A stretch of DNA of 64,000 nt, from assembly GCA_963575745.1 (NCBI GenBank), contig CAUYUJ010015952.1, positions 173,501-237,500 on the forward strand, written 5' to 3'. Shown here piece after piece: positions 39,879 through 49,285 of the stretch. Each line of letters starts with the position of its first letter. Positions within the stretch are counted from its first letter, which is position 1. Under the pieces are notes generated by a model. The model ran no database searches, was not told the origin of the DNA, and saw only the letters and a program-made list of their open reading frames with translations. The stretch comes from Prorocentrum cordatum (Eukaryota > Sar > Dinophyceae > Prorocentrales > Prorocentraceae). The position numbers were made by a program, and so were the translations under genes.

Positions 39879-41507
39879 TTGTCAGGACTCGGACAGGATC
39901 TTATGGCGACCTGGAGCACTGACGTCCCTACTGAGCTGATAAGCTCCGATGAGGATTATGACCTGTCCCTTACCCTCCACACATCTATGCCCGACACACA
40001 CGCTGACATATACAGCATAGTCGCTACTCTATGCTATGGTCATAACAACTGCGTGGATATGTTGGAGCTTTGTGGCGGTGAGGGTGGCATTTCAGAGCTT
40101 TCCTTCTCAAGGGGACTCTCCTCAGGAGGCAACTTAGACAAGGCCACGTGTGTCGACCTGGGAGACCCCTCGGTGCAGCGGGCTGTAGATCACTACTTCG
40201 CAATATGCTACGTACGAGTTGCCATGCTACAACCCAGTTGCCGCACCACAGGAGCACCATCCTACTACAATTACAAAGGGAATCGCAAGACTTGGGAACA
40301 ACACCGCAAAGAAGATTTACCACACATAACTTATTGTGGCAAAATTGCCGTTGCTCCAGACGATGCACGGAGGTGGTTTATGCGCGAACACCCCACAGGA
40401 ACATGGGTGGATGACATTTCCCCATGGAAGGAACTTGCCAACCGACCACACATCACAACCGTGCGAATTGATCAGTGTGCGACGGGACTCAAAGATACGG
40501 CTGGTTACTATATTAAGAAGCTGACAAATATCACCAGCAACGACGAGACGATTCTTAAACCTTTTGAGCGACTCAAATGCAACGGTCAGCATGTGCACGC
40601 ACAACCGTGCAACAGAGAGCTTTCACTGGCACAAAAATTCACTCGACGACTGCAGTCTGCCTTTGTGGAAGCCGTCTATTTGGCGAAAGCCATTGACAGT
40701 ACGCGCGGAAACGCGTCTACACGTACCGCACATGCTTACCCTGCTGACCTTCCTGATCAAGCTGAACCGGGAGAAGGTATGAGACGCATCGGCGGTCGTA
40801 TCATTTCAAAAGTGGCTACATGCCCAGCATGCATCGACAATGTCCAAATGGACAGTCCTAGCCACAACAGAGACCCTACGCAGTGTAAGTATCATGATTC
40901 TATCTATGTATATTGGCCATGTCCCGCATGCCAGGGGGATCTTACGAGAAGCAAAGGTGTTAAGAACCACCTCGATACCGAACCTGGTAAATGTCGTTTT
41001 GCTGAACCGTTTAAACTTCCAGATGATCATGACCCCGGAGGTAAGACTGTGCCAGCTTGGTGGAAACCCTTACCCAAACCTGGTGAGGGCCAAGCTTCAG
41101 CGTCAGGTGGCCGCCAAGGCGCACACGCCAGGCCACCGCGACCGCGATCCTTCGGGAACGCTGATCCGACATCTGGTGCCAGCAGTTACGACATGCTACG
41201 AGACGCTCCCGAGCGTGGAAACACGCCTTCTGCGTCCTCTAGCGAACCGCCACAGGTAGCGGCCCGTCGCGGTCGCCTACAAGGCGTACCACCACCACCA
41301 GATGCAGTTGACGAAGGAGACCGACTGCGGAGAGCTACAAGGAACCTTCTTGCTTCCACCGGCTCGGGGGCTCCACGACTACCCGACTGGACGAGATTTG
41401 ATATCCAACACAGTCTGCAAAATCTCCGTAGTCATGAACCTCATGTCGTTAAAAGGAACTCCGTAAACTGCACCTACGGTGGTATCATGCGAAGGGACCC
41501 AAGATGA
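39879..41507 (+). CDS. Methyltransferase-like domain plus Cys-rich region in copia pol
   Basis: 542 residues. Residues ~45-190 contain VDMLELCGGEGGISELSFSR, a nucleotide-binding-type turn at a strand end. Then come CVDLGDPSVQRAVDHYF, VAMLQPSCRTTGAPSYYNY, CGKIAVAPDDARRWFMREHP and WVDDISPW. The order resembles class I methyltransferases, with the QPSC turn where C5-methyltransferases have PPCQ; the catalytic Cys context differs, so activity is unproven. Retrotransposon-borne cytosine methyltransferases have been reported in other dinoflagellates. Residues ~310-390 have paired cysteines (CPACIDN, CPACQGDLTRSKGVKNHL), probably zinc-binding. The end (RFDIQHSLQNLRSH) leads into the integrase. Hairpins at 40703 and 41213. 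Confidence 0.55.
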   Translation: MSGLGQDLMATWSTDVPTELISSDEDYDLSLTLHTSMPDTHADIYSIVATLCYGHNNCVDMLELCGGEGGISELSFSRGLSSGGNLDKATCVDLGDPSVQRAVDHYFAICYVRVAMLQPSCRTTGAPSYYNYKGNRKTWEQHRKEDLPHITYCGKIAVAPDDARRWFMREHPTGTWVDDISPWKELANRPHITTVRIDQCATGLKDTAGYYIKKLTNITSNDETILKPFERLKCNGQHVHAQPCNRELSLAQKFTRRLQSAFVEAVYLAKAIDSTRGNASTRTAHAYPADLPDQAEPGEGMRRIGGRIISKVATCPACIDNVQMDSPSHNRDPTQCKYHDSIYVYWPCPACQGDLTRSKGVKNHLDTEPGKCRFAEPFKLPDDHDPGGKTVPAWWKPLPKPGEGQASASGGRQGAHARPPRPRSFGNADPTSGASSYDMLRDAPERGNTPSASSSEPPQVAARRGRLQGVPPPPDAVDEGDRLRRATRNLLASTGSGAPRLPDWTRFDIQHSLQNLRSHEPHVVKRNSVNCTYGGIMRRDPR

Positions 41508-42360
41508 GGCTAATCGTTGACAAAGTGGGACTGGACAACGTTCGACTGAATATGACCAAAGAAGTTTGCGACACCTGTCGGGAATGCAGAGCATGGGAAC
41601 GTCCAGGAAACTCAACATTACCTTCGGTGAGCCTTCCTGGAAATTGGCTCGATGAAGGCGAAATTGATCTCATGTTTTACAAGAAACGAGCCATATTCCA
41701 CATTATGGATCGTTGTATGAGCCTGGCAGCAGGCCAAGAGATTTCCGACAGAGAACGTGACGCTATACTCGACGCCTACCACTACTGTGGATTGCCTATC
41801 ATGGACCCTTCAAAGTCTTGTACTCAGATGGAGAAGGCGCCCTGAACAATGATACCGCTAAGGCCATGATGGCGAGCAAGGGTGCAACACTCCGTATCCG
41901 AGCGCCTGGCCAACGCGCGACTTCAATCGAGTCACGAAACGGTATTCTCAGGGGCGTCCTCCACATGATTGAGGAAGAGCTGAACAGACACAACATCCCT
42001 GTTGTATTCACTAGAGTATTGGCTGAAGGCATCTTCGTTACCAACGCCTTCACGTTTTACAACGGAGCATCGCCATGCCAAGCACGCACTGGACGCCAGC
42101 CCCCCTTTCTTCCTGACCTCGACACCCTTGACTTTCCCAAGGGGCCCGAGACATCGGGCCATGAACGAGATCGTCGCGTGAGGGAAGTTAGCCTAGAAGC
42201 AATAACTCAAGCCACGGCTTTGGCCAAGACAAATCGTGCTCTCAGGGTTAAAACGGCTCCAGATGGTGCTCGCCTTTACTCAGCAGGGGTCTGGTCGACT
42301 ACCATCGACCCACTGCCACTAAGGACGATCATGGAGGCTGGAACGGCCCATTCCCTGTGA
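41504..42360 (+). pseudogene. Copia integrase, frameshifted
   Basis: Two overlapping frames. The first has EVCDTCRECRAWERPGN (the Cys pair of the zinc-binding head; the His pair is not clear) and GNWLDEGEIDLMFYKKRAIF, with the first catalytic Asp in EIDLMFY, and HIMDRC. Near 41815 the frame shifts to LYSDGEGALNNDTAKAMM (second Asp) and ATSIESRNGILRGVLHMIEE (catalytic Glu), then AEGIFVTNAFTFYNGASPCQ. This is the full DDE core that would insert the cDNA. A further shift near 42290 moves to a frame with DYHRPTATKDDHGGWNGPF, the integrase C-terminal strand region, which continues into the ORF at 42357. Confidence 0.85.
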
Positions 42361-43643
42361 TCCGTAACGTGCCTGAAAGAGGACACATCGTTGTCAAGGC
42401 AGGATCTCGTGAGGTAATTGTGATGTATCCTGATGCTCGTCACGCGCTATACATCGAATGTCTCCTCACGCGGGAACTTGGCATGGATAGTATGGCCATG
42501 CAAACAGTCCTTATGTATGTGGCACACCTCGGTGCAGGGAAACCTGCCATAGTCTTTGGCTACATCCCAGACTACAAGGGAAACCTCAATCTTTCAGACG
42601 ACAGCAAGTTTCACCCGCGCGTACATCTTGCACTACAATATCTCGTGCGATACTATTTCCGAGTAGAACACGTAGTAGCAGTTAGATTGGCCAAAAGTGT
42701 GTCATGTCTACCTGCAGTAAAGTACGCCACCGGGTCTACGCTGATCCACTACGACAATGATGTTAGCCCAGCTTTCCACTATTATGAGTGTGTGGGCACT
42801 GGCCTGAACATTTCTCAAATCACTGGTAGCGCGCATTCCAGACTCATCCAATGCTTGACCTCACATGTTCCTTCCTTAGGATTGCATGACGACCTGGCCA
42901 AGCATCGGCACTTGGGCACCACGTCTGGAGAACACGATTCGCCTGGAAGCAGGCCTCCACCAGACACCCCAGGTGCTTCATCGCCAAGTGAAGGCCGTCT
43001 GTCGACAATCTATGAAGATAACGAGGCACATAATATCGAAGCCATGATGCTGGAAGAGTGGTACGACGAGTTACGTATGGACCTTCATCCCACGACGACT
43101 ACCGACGATTATCTCTACTGCGTCCCAACAACCATGCTTCCCGACCAATGTGTTTTGGTTTTAGCATCTGTGGACGAAGAAGATATCGTATTGTCGGAAA
43201 CGCTCGGAGACGAGCCTGAACCACAAGAGCCCTGTCTAGTCTCTCTATGCTCAACTACACCTGACGAGGGCTACTCTCTTGACAGTGATGAATATGGTCC
43301 CTATGTTGAGTTATGGTTTACATCAGAAATGTCAAAGGTAGTGTTGGGCCAGACTCAACTTGCACAGCTCGACACTGATATGGTCGCAACGATGAGAGTA
43401 TATGTATCCTCTGCTGCTAAACGTGCTGTGGTAGTCAAAGGAGACGACCTACTCACCAAAGCCGACATAGCAGCACACCCGAAAGAGGTGAGTGAAGCTT
43501 TGCACACTGAACTCAAGATCTGGCTTGATAACCGGTGCTTTGAGATGTATGATTTATCCAAAGCTTCCAACATCATGACATCCAGATATGTATATGAGTG
43601 GAAGTTTGTGAAGGTACCGAGAACGCTAAAACCATCCGTCTAA
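42357..43643 (+). CDS. Copia pol, integrase tail and connection to RT
   Basis: Begins with the end of the integrase C-terminal domain (VIRNVPERGHIVVKAGSREV) and runs through a poorly characterised connector, MQTVLMYVAHLGAGKPAIVF. It ends at the RT entry: KEVSEALHTELKIWLDNRCF and SRYVYEWKFVK, the copia 'W..K' segment. The stop at 43641 comes just before the RT core, which continues in the overlapping frame from about 43620. Hairpins 42534 (AGKPA region), 42941 (PGSRP) and 43202 (LGDEP). Confidence 0.65.
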   Translation: MIRNVPERGHIVVKAGSREVIVMYPDARHALYIECLLTRELGMDSMAMQTVLMYVAHLGAGKPAIVFGYIPDYKGNLNLSDDSKFHPRVHLALQYLVRYYFRVEHVVAVRLAKSVSCLPAVKYATGSTLIHYDNDVSPAFHYYECVGTGLNISQITGSAHSRLIQCLTSHVPSLGLHDDLAKHRHLGTTSGEHDSPGSRPPPDTPGASSPSEGRLSTIYEDNEAHNIEAMMLEEWYDELRMDLHPTTTTDDYLYCVPTTMLPDQCVLVLASVDEEDIVLSETLGDEPEPQEPCLVSLCSTTPDEGYSLDSDEYGPYVELWFTSEMSKVVLGQTQLAQLDTDMVATMRVYVSSAAKRAVVVKGDDLLTKADIAAHPKEVSEALHTELKIWLDNRCFEMYDLSKASNIMTSRYVYEWKFVKVPRTLKPSV

Positions 43644-44464
43644 GACTTGTCCTTCGTGGATTTATGGACACTGAGGCTTTCGATGTGGAAACCTTCTCGG
43701 GAACCGCTCGAAGGCAGCCCCAGAGACTCCTGGCAAGTGAGGTGGCATGCCATCCAGAGTGGATCTTAGCATCCATGGATATCGACAAAGCGTTCCTCAA
43801 GGGCTTGACCTATGAGGAACTTGCCCATGCCACCGGCGAGGAAACTCGCATGGCTTGCTTCACTCTTCCACCGGGAAGTGCCCAGGTACTTCGTACATTG
43901 CCCGGTTTTTCATCCTATGACGAAAGCCGACGCTGCCTCAGGTGCCTCAAGCCAGGAACGGGTACAAAGGACGCCCCAAGAGCGTTCTCTCTCAAGCTTC
44001 GTACGACCACACGAGCTATAGGCTTTGCACCGACAAGTTATGATCCTGAGTTTGAATTCAGCCAAGATTTGTTATCGGCAAAACATGTCGATGACATTAA
44101 TATGACAGGCCTAGAGAAACATATAGACGACTACTGCGCCGTTCGCTACACTAAGAATGACCAAGGGGATGTGATCATGGATCAGGACGAGTATATCAAA
44201 CAACTACGTCCTATCACACACCCAGAACTTACAGGAGCGGCGGCCGATGCCAAAGCCACCAAACTCATCACCGACATGCTCGTCAGCTTGCGAGGAGCCC
44301 TCGCCTATGCCCTTCTTACTCAAGTCTGGCTCATGGTATACGTGGTCTCTCCAGAAAATCCAAGAGCCCACCAACCTACAAGTCAGACGACTGAATGCTG
44401 TGACGCGAAAGCAGATCAGCAGCCCGAAACGCATCACCTCCCCTCGGATGAAGCCGACGAATGA
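43598..44464 (+). pseudogene. Copia reverse transcriptase core, with deletion and frameshift
   Basis: From KTIRLRLVLRGFMDTEAFDV (RT fingers) through WILASMDIDKAFLKGLTYEE (first palm Asp in SMDIDKAFLKG), ETRMACFTLPPGSAQVLRTL, KPGTGTKDAPRAFSLKLRTT and LLSAKHVDDINMTGLEKHID. HVDD supplies the two further palm aspartates (copia usually YVDD). After DDY about 20 residues normally present before the CGVRYT segment are missing (sequence reads DDYCAVRYTKNDQG), a small deletion. DEYIKQLRPITHPELTGA and LRGALAYALLTQVWLMVYVV follow, then a frameshift near 44340 into the RNase H frame. Hairpin 43836 encodes TGEETR on the opposite phase, one of the few not read as xGNxP. Confidence 0.9.
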
Positions 44465-45098
44465 AGTTGACATACACAGTGATTCGGGGTATCGGAAGCT
44501 CACCGGGGAGGAGGACGATGAGACCAAGGGCCATGGCATACGCGGGGCCAACGTACTACGGCGAGGAAACTCGCCTCCAGGCAAATCCGTCGTTCACCTC
44601 TGCGACGGACTATGCAAATCACACCGACTGCAGGTGGGGTCCAGCTATGCCGCTGAGGCACTCGCAGCTGCACACAACCTTGATGAGTGTTACCCTACGT
44701 TCATCACTCTCCACGAGCTCAATACAGGGGCTCTGACTCCACGACAACTACGAGATATGCGTGAAGTTGGGGGCCTAGCCATTGAAGTATCCCTTACCAT
44801 AGACGCTGAGTCGGTTTATAAATCGCTATCCAGCAAGGAACTTAAGATACCGACGGAACGGACCTTGCTTGGACATATCAGCTGGATACGTGAGCTCATG
44901 GATATAGGTATAGCGCATAATGTGCAGTGGTGTGATACTAGAGATATGACCGCGGATGGGCATACAAAGGGGGGCATCGATCGGGAGCTGCTTTTGGAAG
45001 TGATGTCAGGCAACCAGCCATTTAAGTATGACGTGAAGCAGTTTGTTCCCTTTCGGGGTCCCGAGGACAGAAACAAGCCTAAGTCTAATCAAGTTTAG
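44247..45098 (+). CDS. Copia RNase H
   Basis: From about 44340 this frame carries the thumb-to-RNase H link LQKIQEPTNLQVRRLNAVTR, then EVDIHSDSGYRKLTGEEDDE (first Asp in HSDSG), GSSYAAEALAAAHNLDECYP (Glu), SLTIDAESVYKSLSSKELKI (second Asp) and QWCDTRDMTADGHTKGGIDR (last Asp in MTADGHTK). All catalytic acids of the copia RNase H are present, so this domain may have been intact until recently. The stop at 45096 ends the coding part. Hairpin 44561 encodes RRGNSPP within it. Confidence 0.9.
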   Translation: MPKPPNSSPTCSSACEEPSPMPFLLKSGSWYTWSLQKIQEPTNLQVRRLNAVTRKQISSPKRITSPRMKPTNEVDIHSDSGYRKLTGEEDDETKGHGIRGANVLRRGNSPPGKSVVHLCDGLCKSHRLQVGSSYAAEALAAAHNLDECYPTFITLHELNTGALTPRQLRDMREVGGLAIEVSLTIDAESVYKSLSSKELKIPTERTLLGHISWIRELMDIGIAHNVQWCDTRDMTADGHTKGGIDRELLLEVMSGNQPFKYDVKQFVPFRGPEDRNKPKSNQV

Positions 45099-45473
45099 TC
45101 TGTCCTTGTTGCCCCCGCGGTCCAATTTGCCAGCGTGGGCGCCTACTACAGAGGCGCCCTTCTAGGCGCTCGGAAACGAGCCTTACATTTCACGCTTGGT
45201 AACGAGCCTGTTCAATGCGATTCAGGCTCTTTGCCTTAATACCCGTTTGCTCGGTGAGGTATGGCCCGTTTGGCTTGCCTCTAGCCGGGCCGATAGCCCT
45301 TTACCATTCAAGGGGCTGTCTCGCATTTTCGTGAAATGCCTTGCGAGGAAACTCGCCTTACAGTCTGGTGTTAGGCCAGTATGTATGCACTGTTTTCTTG
45401 CAAACAGTTGCGCGCGCGGCCTTTGTAGAGCCTAACGGCTGCGCGGCTATACTCTCCGTCTCCTCCCCTCCCG

Positions 45474-45740
45474 ACTTTAAGGGTAGCTCTTTGGGAGATG
45501 TTATATAGAATCGGGAGTATAGCTCGCGCGCCGTTGCCTTTGGCTCAAGGCACGCGCGCCCTATTTGCCCGGACACCGCGAGTGTTCGCTACGTGCTGGA
45601 AAGATCACTACATCGATCTTATCCTATCTTATCCGTCCATTCCTCTTACTGAACAGCCTCAGTACGATACCGGGCGCTATTTGCCATCCGATGTCCATGG
45701 AATCGGATGCTACTTAACTTACCGTAGTCACTTTCGGCTT
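45474..45740 (+). repeat. Copia right LTR
   Basis: Same start and end as the left LTR, with about 15 substitutions and one single-base deletion by eye. Leader-like word at 45531-45549 is identical to that in the left LTR. It is preceded by 45099-45473, an untranslated part with three hairpins and a final tctcctcccctcccg. Confidence 0.9.
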
Positions 45741-45744
45741 TGCG

Positions 45745-46430
45745 GGGTGAGGCACCGCGCGGACCTGAGCGGGACCTCGCCGTCCCTGGGGGGCTGCGAT
45801 CTGCGAAACGGTCGCCACTTTCGAGGGCTGCTGGTGGGTCCTGCGGGGCGAGGCACCGCGCGGACCTGAGCGGGACCTCGCCGCCCCTGGGGGGCTGCGA
45901 TCTGCGAAACTGTCGCCACTTGCGAGGGCTGCTGGTGGGTCCTGCGGGGTGAGGCACCGCGCGGACCTGAGCGGGACCTCGCCGTCACTGGGGGGCTGCG
46001 ATCTGCGAAACTGTCGCCGCTTTCGAGGGCTGCTGGTGGATCCTGCGGGGTGAGGCACCGCGCGCTCTTGAGCGGGATCTCGCCGTCCCTGGGGGGCTGC
46101 GATTTGCGAAACTGTCGCCACGTTCGAGGCCTGCTGGTGGGTCCTGCGGGTGAGGCACCGCGCGGACCTGAGCTGGGCCTCGCCGTCCCGGGGGGGCTGC
46201 GATCTGCGAAACCGTTGCCGCTTTCGAGGGCTGCTGGTGGGTCCTGCGGGGTGAGGCATCGCGCGGACCTGAGCGGGACCTCGCCGTCCCTGGGGGGCTA
46301 CGATCTGCGAAACTGTCGCCGCTTTCGAGGGCTGCTGGTGGGTTCAGCGGAGCGAGGCACCAGGCATATCTGAGCGGGGCATCGCAATCCCTGGGGGGCT
46401 GCGAGCCTCACGCGTGCCGCTTGCAGAAGT
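45745..46430. repeat. 101-bp satellite, part right of the copia insertion
   Basis: About six and a half units beginning GGGGTGAGGCACCGCGCGGA or the variant, each with GGGGGGCTGCGATCTGCGAA, CTTTCGAGGGCTGCTGGTGG and ACCTCGCCGTCCCT. Together with 29093-29689 it forms one array split by the copia element. It ends with the cassette tail TATGCGCCCATGTCACGTCA (about 46431). Confidence 0.88.
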
Positions 46431-46486
46431 GTATGCGCCCATGTCACGTCAGCACCTCCGAAAGAGCGTGTTCTACCGCTGCTGGC

Positions 46487-47450
46487 GGAAAACCGGGGGG
46501 GGGTCACTACCGGTTCGAACCCTCCCCCCCCCAGTTCATCATGAAAAGGGGATGGGGGGCACTACCGGTTCGAACCCCCCCCCTCCCCCCCTCGAAAACC
46601 GGGGGGGGGTCACTACCAGTTCGAACCCCCCCCCCTCTCGAAAACCGAGTGGGGGTGCGGACAGTGGTGGGGACGGTGGTGGTGGGGACAGTGGTGAGGG
46701 GACAGCGGGACAGTGGTGGGGACAGTGGGACAGTGGTGGGGACGGTAGTGGTGGGGACAGTGGTGGGGACAATGGTGGGAACAGTGGGGACAGTGGACAG
46801 TGGTGGGGACGGTGGTGGTGGGGACAGTGGGGTGGGGACAGTGGGAATGAGGTGGAAACAGTGGACAGTGGAGGGTACAATGGTGGTGGGGACAGTGGTG
46901 AAGGCGGTGGCGAGGACGGCGGTGGGACAATGGGACAGAGGTACAGTGGGGACAGTGGTGGGGACAGTGGGGACAGTGGTGGGAACAGTGGGACAGCTCA
47001 GTGGGACAGCGGAGGAGTCAGTGGGACAGTGGGGACAGTGGGGATAGTCGGGCAGTGGTTGGGGCCGTGGAGAAAGTGGGGAGAGTGGAACCGTGGTGGG
47101 AACAGTGGTGGGGACAGTGGGGACAGTGCGACAGTGGTGGGGGCACTGGTGGGGACAGTAGGGACGGTGGTGGAACCAGTGGGGACAGTGGTGGTGAGGA
47201 CAGTGGTGCTGGGAACAACAGTGGGGGATGTGATGCGGACGGTGGTAGGGACCGGGAGTCGTTTGCTGGCGGTGAGTGGGGGGGGTGGGGAGGGGTTCGA
47301 ACCGGTAGTGACCCCCCTCCGGTTTTCGAGGGGGGGGGGTTCGAACCGGTAGTGACCCCCCCGGTTTTCGAGGGGGGGGGGTTCGAACTGGTAGTGACGC
47401 CCCTCGGTTTTCGAGGGGGGGGGGGCGGGGGGAGGGGTTAGGGGAGGGGG
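46487..47450. mobile_element. TIR element filled with GGGACAGTGG-type minisatellite
   Basis: Three left-hand copies of GAAAACCGGGGGGGG + TCACTACC + GGTTCGAAC face three right-hand copies of the complement (GTTCGAACCGGTAGTGACCC then CGGTTTTCGAGG). Between them, 46670-47240 is a degenerate 9-12 bp repeat of gggacagtggtgg. Poly-G blocks follow to 47520. It interrupts a satellite cassette tail, whose remainder resumes near 47575. Confidence 0.65.
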
Positions 47451-47668
47451 GGGTTTTGCCGGGGGAGGGGGGGGGGGGTCCAGCAGGGGGGGGGGATTTT
47501 CGGAGGGGGGGGGGGACCCCGGGTTCCGGAGGAAAAGGTTGGCAATTTTCCACAGTAAAGCGGCGGTGGATCACGCTCTCTCTCACCTCCGTATAACGTC
47601 TCCCAAGCTACTCATGCCCCGCATTGCGCAGGGGTGGGGTACGTCGCCGGGGTAATTATTATTTCTTC

Positions 47669-49250
47669 CCAACCCTCCTTGTTTGGGTATTCGTTTTGAA
47701 AAGGGGACTGTGGTCTCCACCTTCCTTCCTCCCGCCTCCCTCCCTCCTCCTGCGTCCTGCTCCTGCTTTATTCCCAACTCTCCTTGGTTGGGTATTCTTC
47801 GTTTTGAATAGAGCACTGCTCGCGCGTCTCCTCCCGCCTCCCTCCTGCCTCCTGCCTGTCTCCTCCTGTCTTGCCTGCGGGGGGCTGCGATATGTGAAAC
47901 TGTCGCTACTTTCGAGGCCTGCTGGGGGGGCCCAGCACAGTGACGCCACGCGCGGACCCAAATTGGACCTCGCCATCCATGGGGGGCTGCGATCTGTGAA
48001 ACTGTCGCCGCTTTCGAGGCCTGCTGGGGGGCCCAGCACAGTGACGCCACGCGCGGACCCAAATTTGACCTCGCCATCCATGGGGGGCTGCGATCTGTGA
48101 AACTTGTCGCCACTTTCGAGGGCTGCTGGGGGGGCCCAGCACAGTGACGCCACGCGCGGACCCAAATTAGACCTCGCCATCCCTGGGGGGCTGCGATCTG
48201 TGAATCTGTCGCCACTTTCGAGGCCTGCTGGGGGGCCCAGCACAGTGACGCCACGCGCGGACCAAAATTAGACCTCGCCATCCCTGGGGGGCTGCGATCT
48301 GTGAATCTGTCGCCACTTTCGAGGCTTGCTGGTGGGCCCAGCACAGTGACGCCACGCGCGGACCCAAATTAGACCTCGCCATCCCTGGGGGGCTGCGATC
48401 TGCGAAACTGTCGCCACTTTCGAGGCCTGCTGGGGGGTCCTGCGGAGTGGGGCACCGCGCAGATCTGAGCGAGACCTCGCCGTCCCAGGGGGGCTGCGAT
48501 CTGCGAAACCGTCGCCACTTTCGAGGGCTGCTGGTGGGCCCAGCGGAGTGAGGCACCGCGCAGATCTGAGCGGGACTTCGCCGTCCTTGGGGGGCTGCGA
48601 TCTGCGAGACCGTCGCAACTTTCGAGGGCTGCTTGGGGGGCCAGCATAGCGATCTGCGGAACTGTAGCCACTTTCGAAAGCTGCTGGCGGGTCCAGCGGA
48701 GTGAGGCACGGCGCAGATCTGAGCGGGACCTCGCCGTCCCTGGGGGGCTGCGATCTGCGAAACTGTCGCCACTTGCGAGGGCTGCTGGTGGGTCCAGCGG
48801 GGTGAGGCACCGCGCAGATCTGACCGAGACCTCGCCGTCCCTGAGGGGCTACGATCGGCGAAGCTGTCGCCACTTTCGAGGGCTGCTGGTGGGTCCTGCG
48901 GAGTGAGTCACCGCGCAGATCTGAGCGAGACCTCGCCGTCCCTGGGGGGCTGCGATCTGCGAAACTGTCGCCACTTTCGAGGGCTGCTGGTGGGCCCAGC
49001 GGAGTGAGGCACCGCGCAGATCTGAGCGGGGCCTCGCCGTCCTTGGGGGGGCTGCGATCTGCGAAACCGTTGCAACTTTCGAAGGCTGGTGGCGGGTTCA
49101 GCGGAGCGAGGCACCACGCAGATCTGAGCGAAACATTGCAATCCTTGGGTGGCTGCGAGCCTCACGAATGCCGCTCGCAGAAGAATATGCGCCCATGTCA
49201 CGTCATCACCTCCGGATAACGTCTCCCAAGTTATTCATGCCCCGAATTGC
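47669..49250. repeat. Second satellite cassette (101-bp repeats)
   Basis: Opens with two cassette-start hairpins (47669, 47769), then about 12 units. The first ones are of the GTGACGCCACGCGCGGACCC subtype (as at 29093) and, from 48420, of the GTGAGGCACCGCGCAGATCT subtype (as at 45745). It closes with TATGCGCCCATGTCACGTCA, CCTCCGGATAACGTCTCCCA and ACGTCGCCAGGGTAATT. The same subtype order on both sides suggests cassette duplication. Confidence 0.85.
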
Positions 49251-49285
49251 GCAGGGGATAGGTACGTCGCCAGGGTAATTCGTAT

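Larger units (their letters stand above)
30266..45356 (+). repeat. Family of at least 33 dispersed 14-nt GNRA hairpins inside the copia element
   Basis: Each copy is GCNNG + 4-nt loop + CNNGC with the NN pairs complementary. Start positions: 30266, 31115, 31580, 31907, 32054, 32522, 32597, 32813, 33529, 34111, 34192, 35336, 35581, 35884, 36086, 36496, 37006, 37087, 37588, 37621, 38245, 38688, 39609, 40703, 41213, 42534, 42941, 43202, 43836, 44561, 45168, 45194, 45343. Loops: GAAA mostly, GCAA (30266, 31115, 32522, 36086, 38688), GGAA (32597), GAGA (43202), GTAA (45194); exceptions GACA (37006) and GAAG (39609, 42941). Two more at 30173 and 39304 have one mismatch. The last three lie in the 3' untranslated part. 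I noticed none outside the element. Confidence 0.9.
29690..45740 (+). mobile_element. Ty1/copia LTR retrotransposon, 16 kb, with cargo domains and hairpins
   Basis: Two LTRs of 268 and 267 bp with about 15 differences by eye, 4-bp target duplication tgcg (29686-29689, 45741-45744), and a tRNA-type primer-binding site. Internal order: gag, CCHC knuckle, Tpt1-like domain, RING-H2, protease, methyltransferase-like domain, integrase, RT, RNase H. Integrase before RT makes it copia. The size is about three times that of a classical copia element. The pol part has several frameshifts, so it cannot now make one polyprotein. LTR ends do not show the usual TG...CA, and a pyrimidine run, not a purine tract, precedes the right LTR. 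At least 33 short GNRA-type hairpins are spread along it. Confidence 0.92.

Noticed and set aside
30266-45356. GNRA hairpins as transcription terminators
   Set aside because: No U-tract follows, they occur within coding frames, and dinoflagellate nuclear genes do not use intrinsic terminators.
30266-45356. GNRA hairpins as a pure protein motif (xGNxP)
   Set aside because: Reverse-complement linkage between the codons before and after GN, plus copies in the untranslated end and one read in another phase, is not explained by peptide selection.
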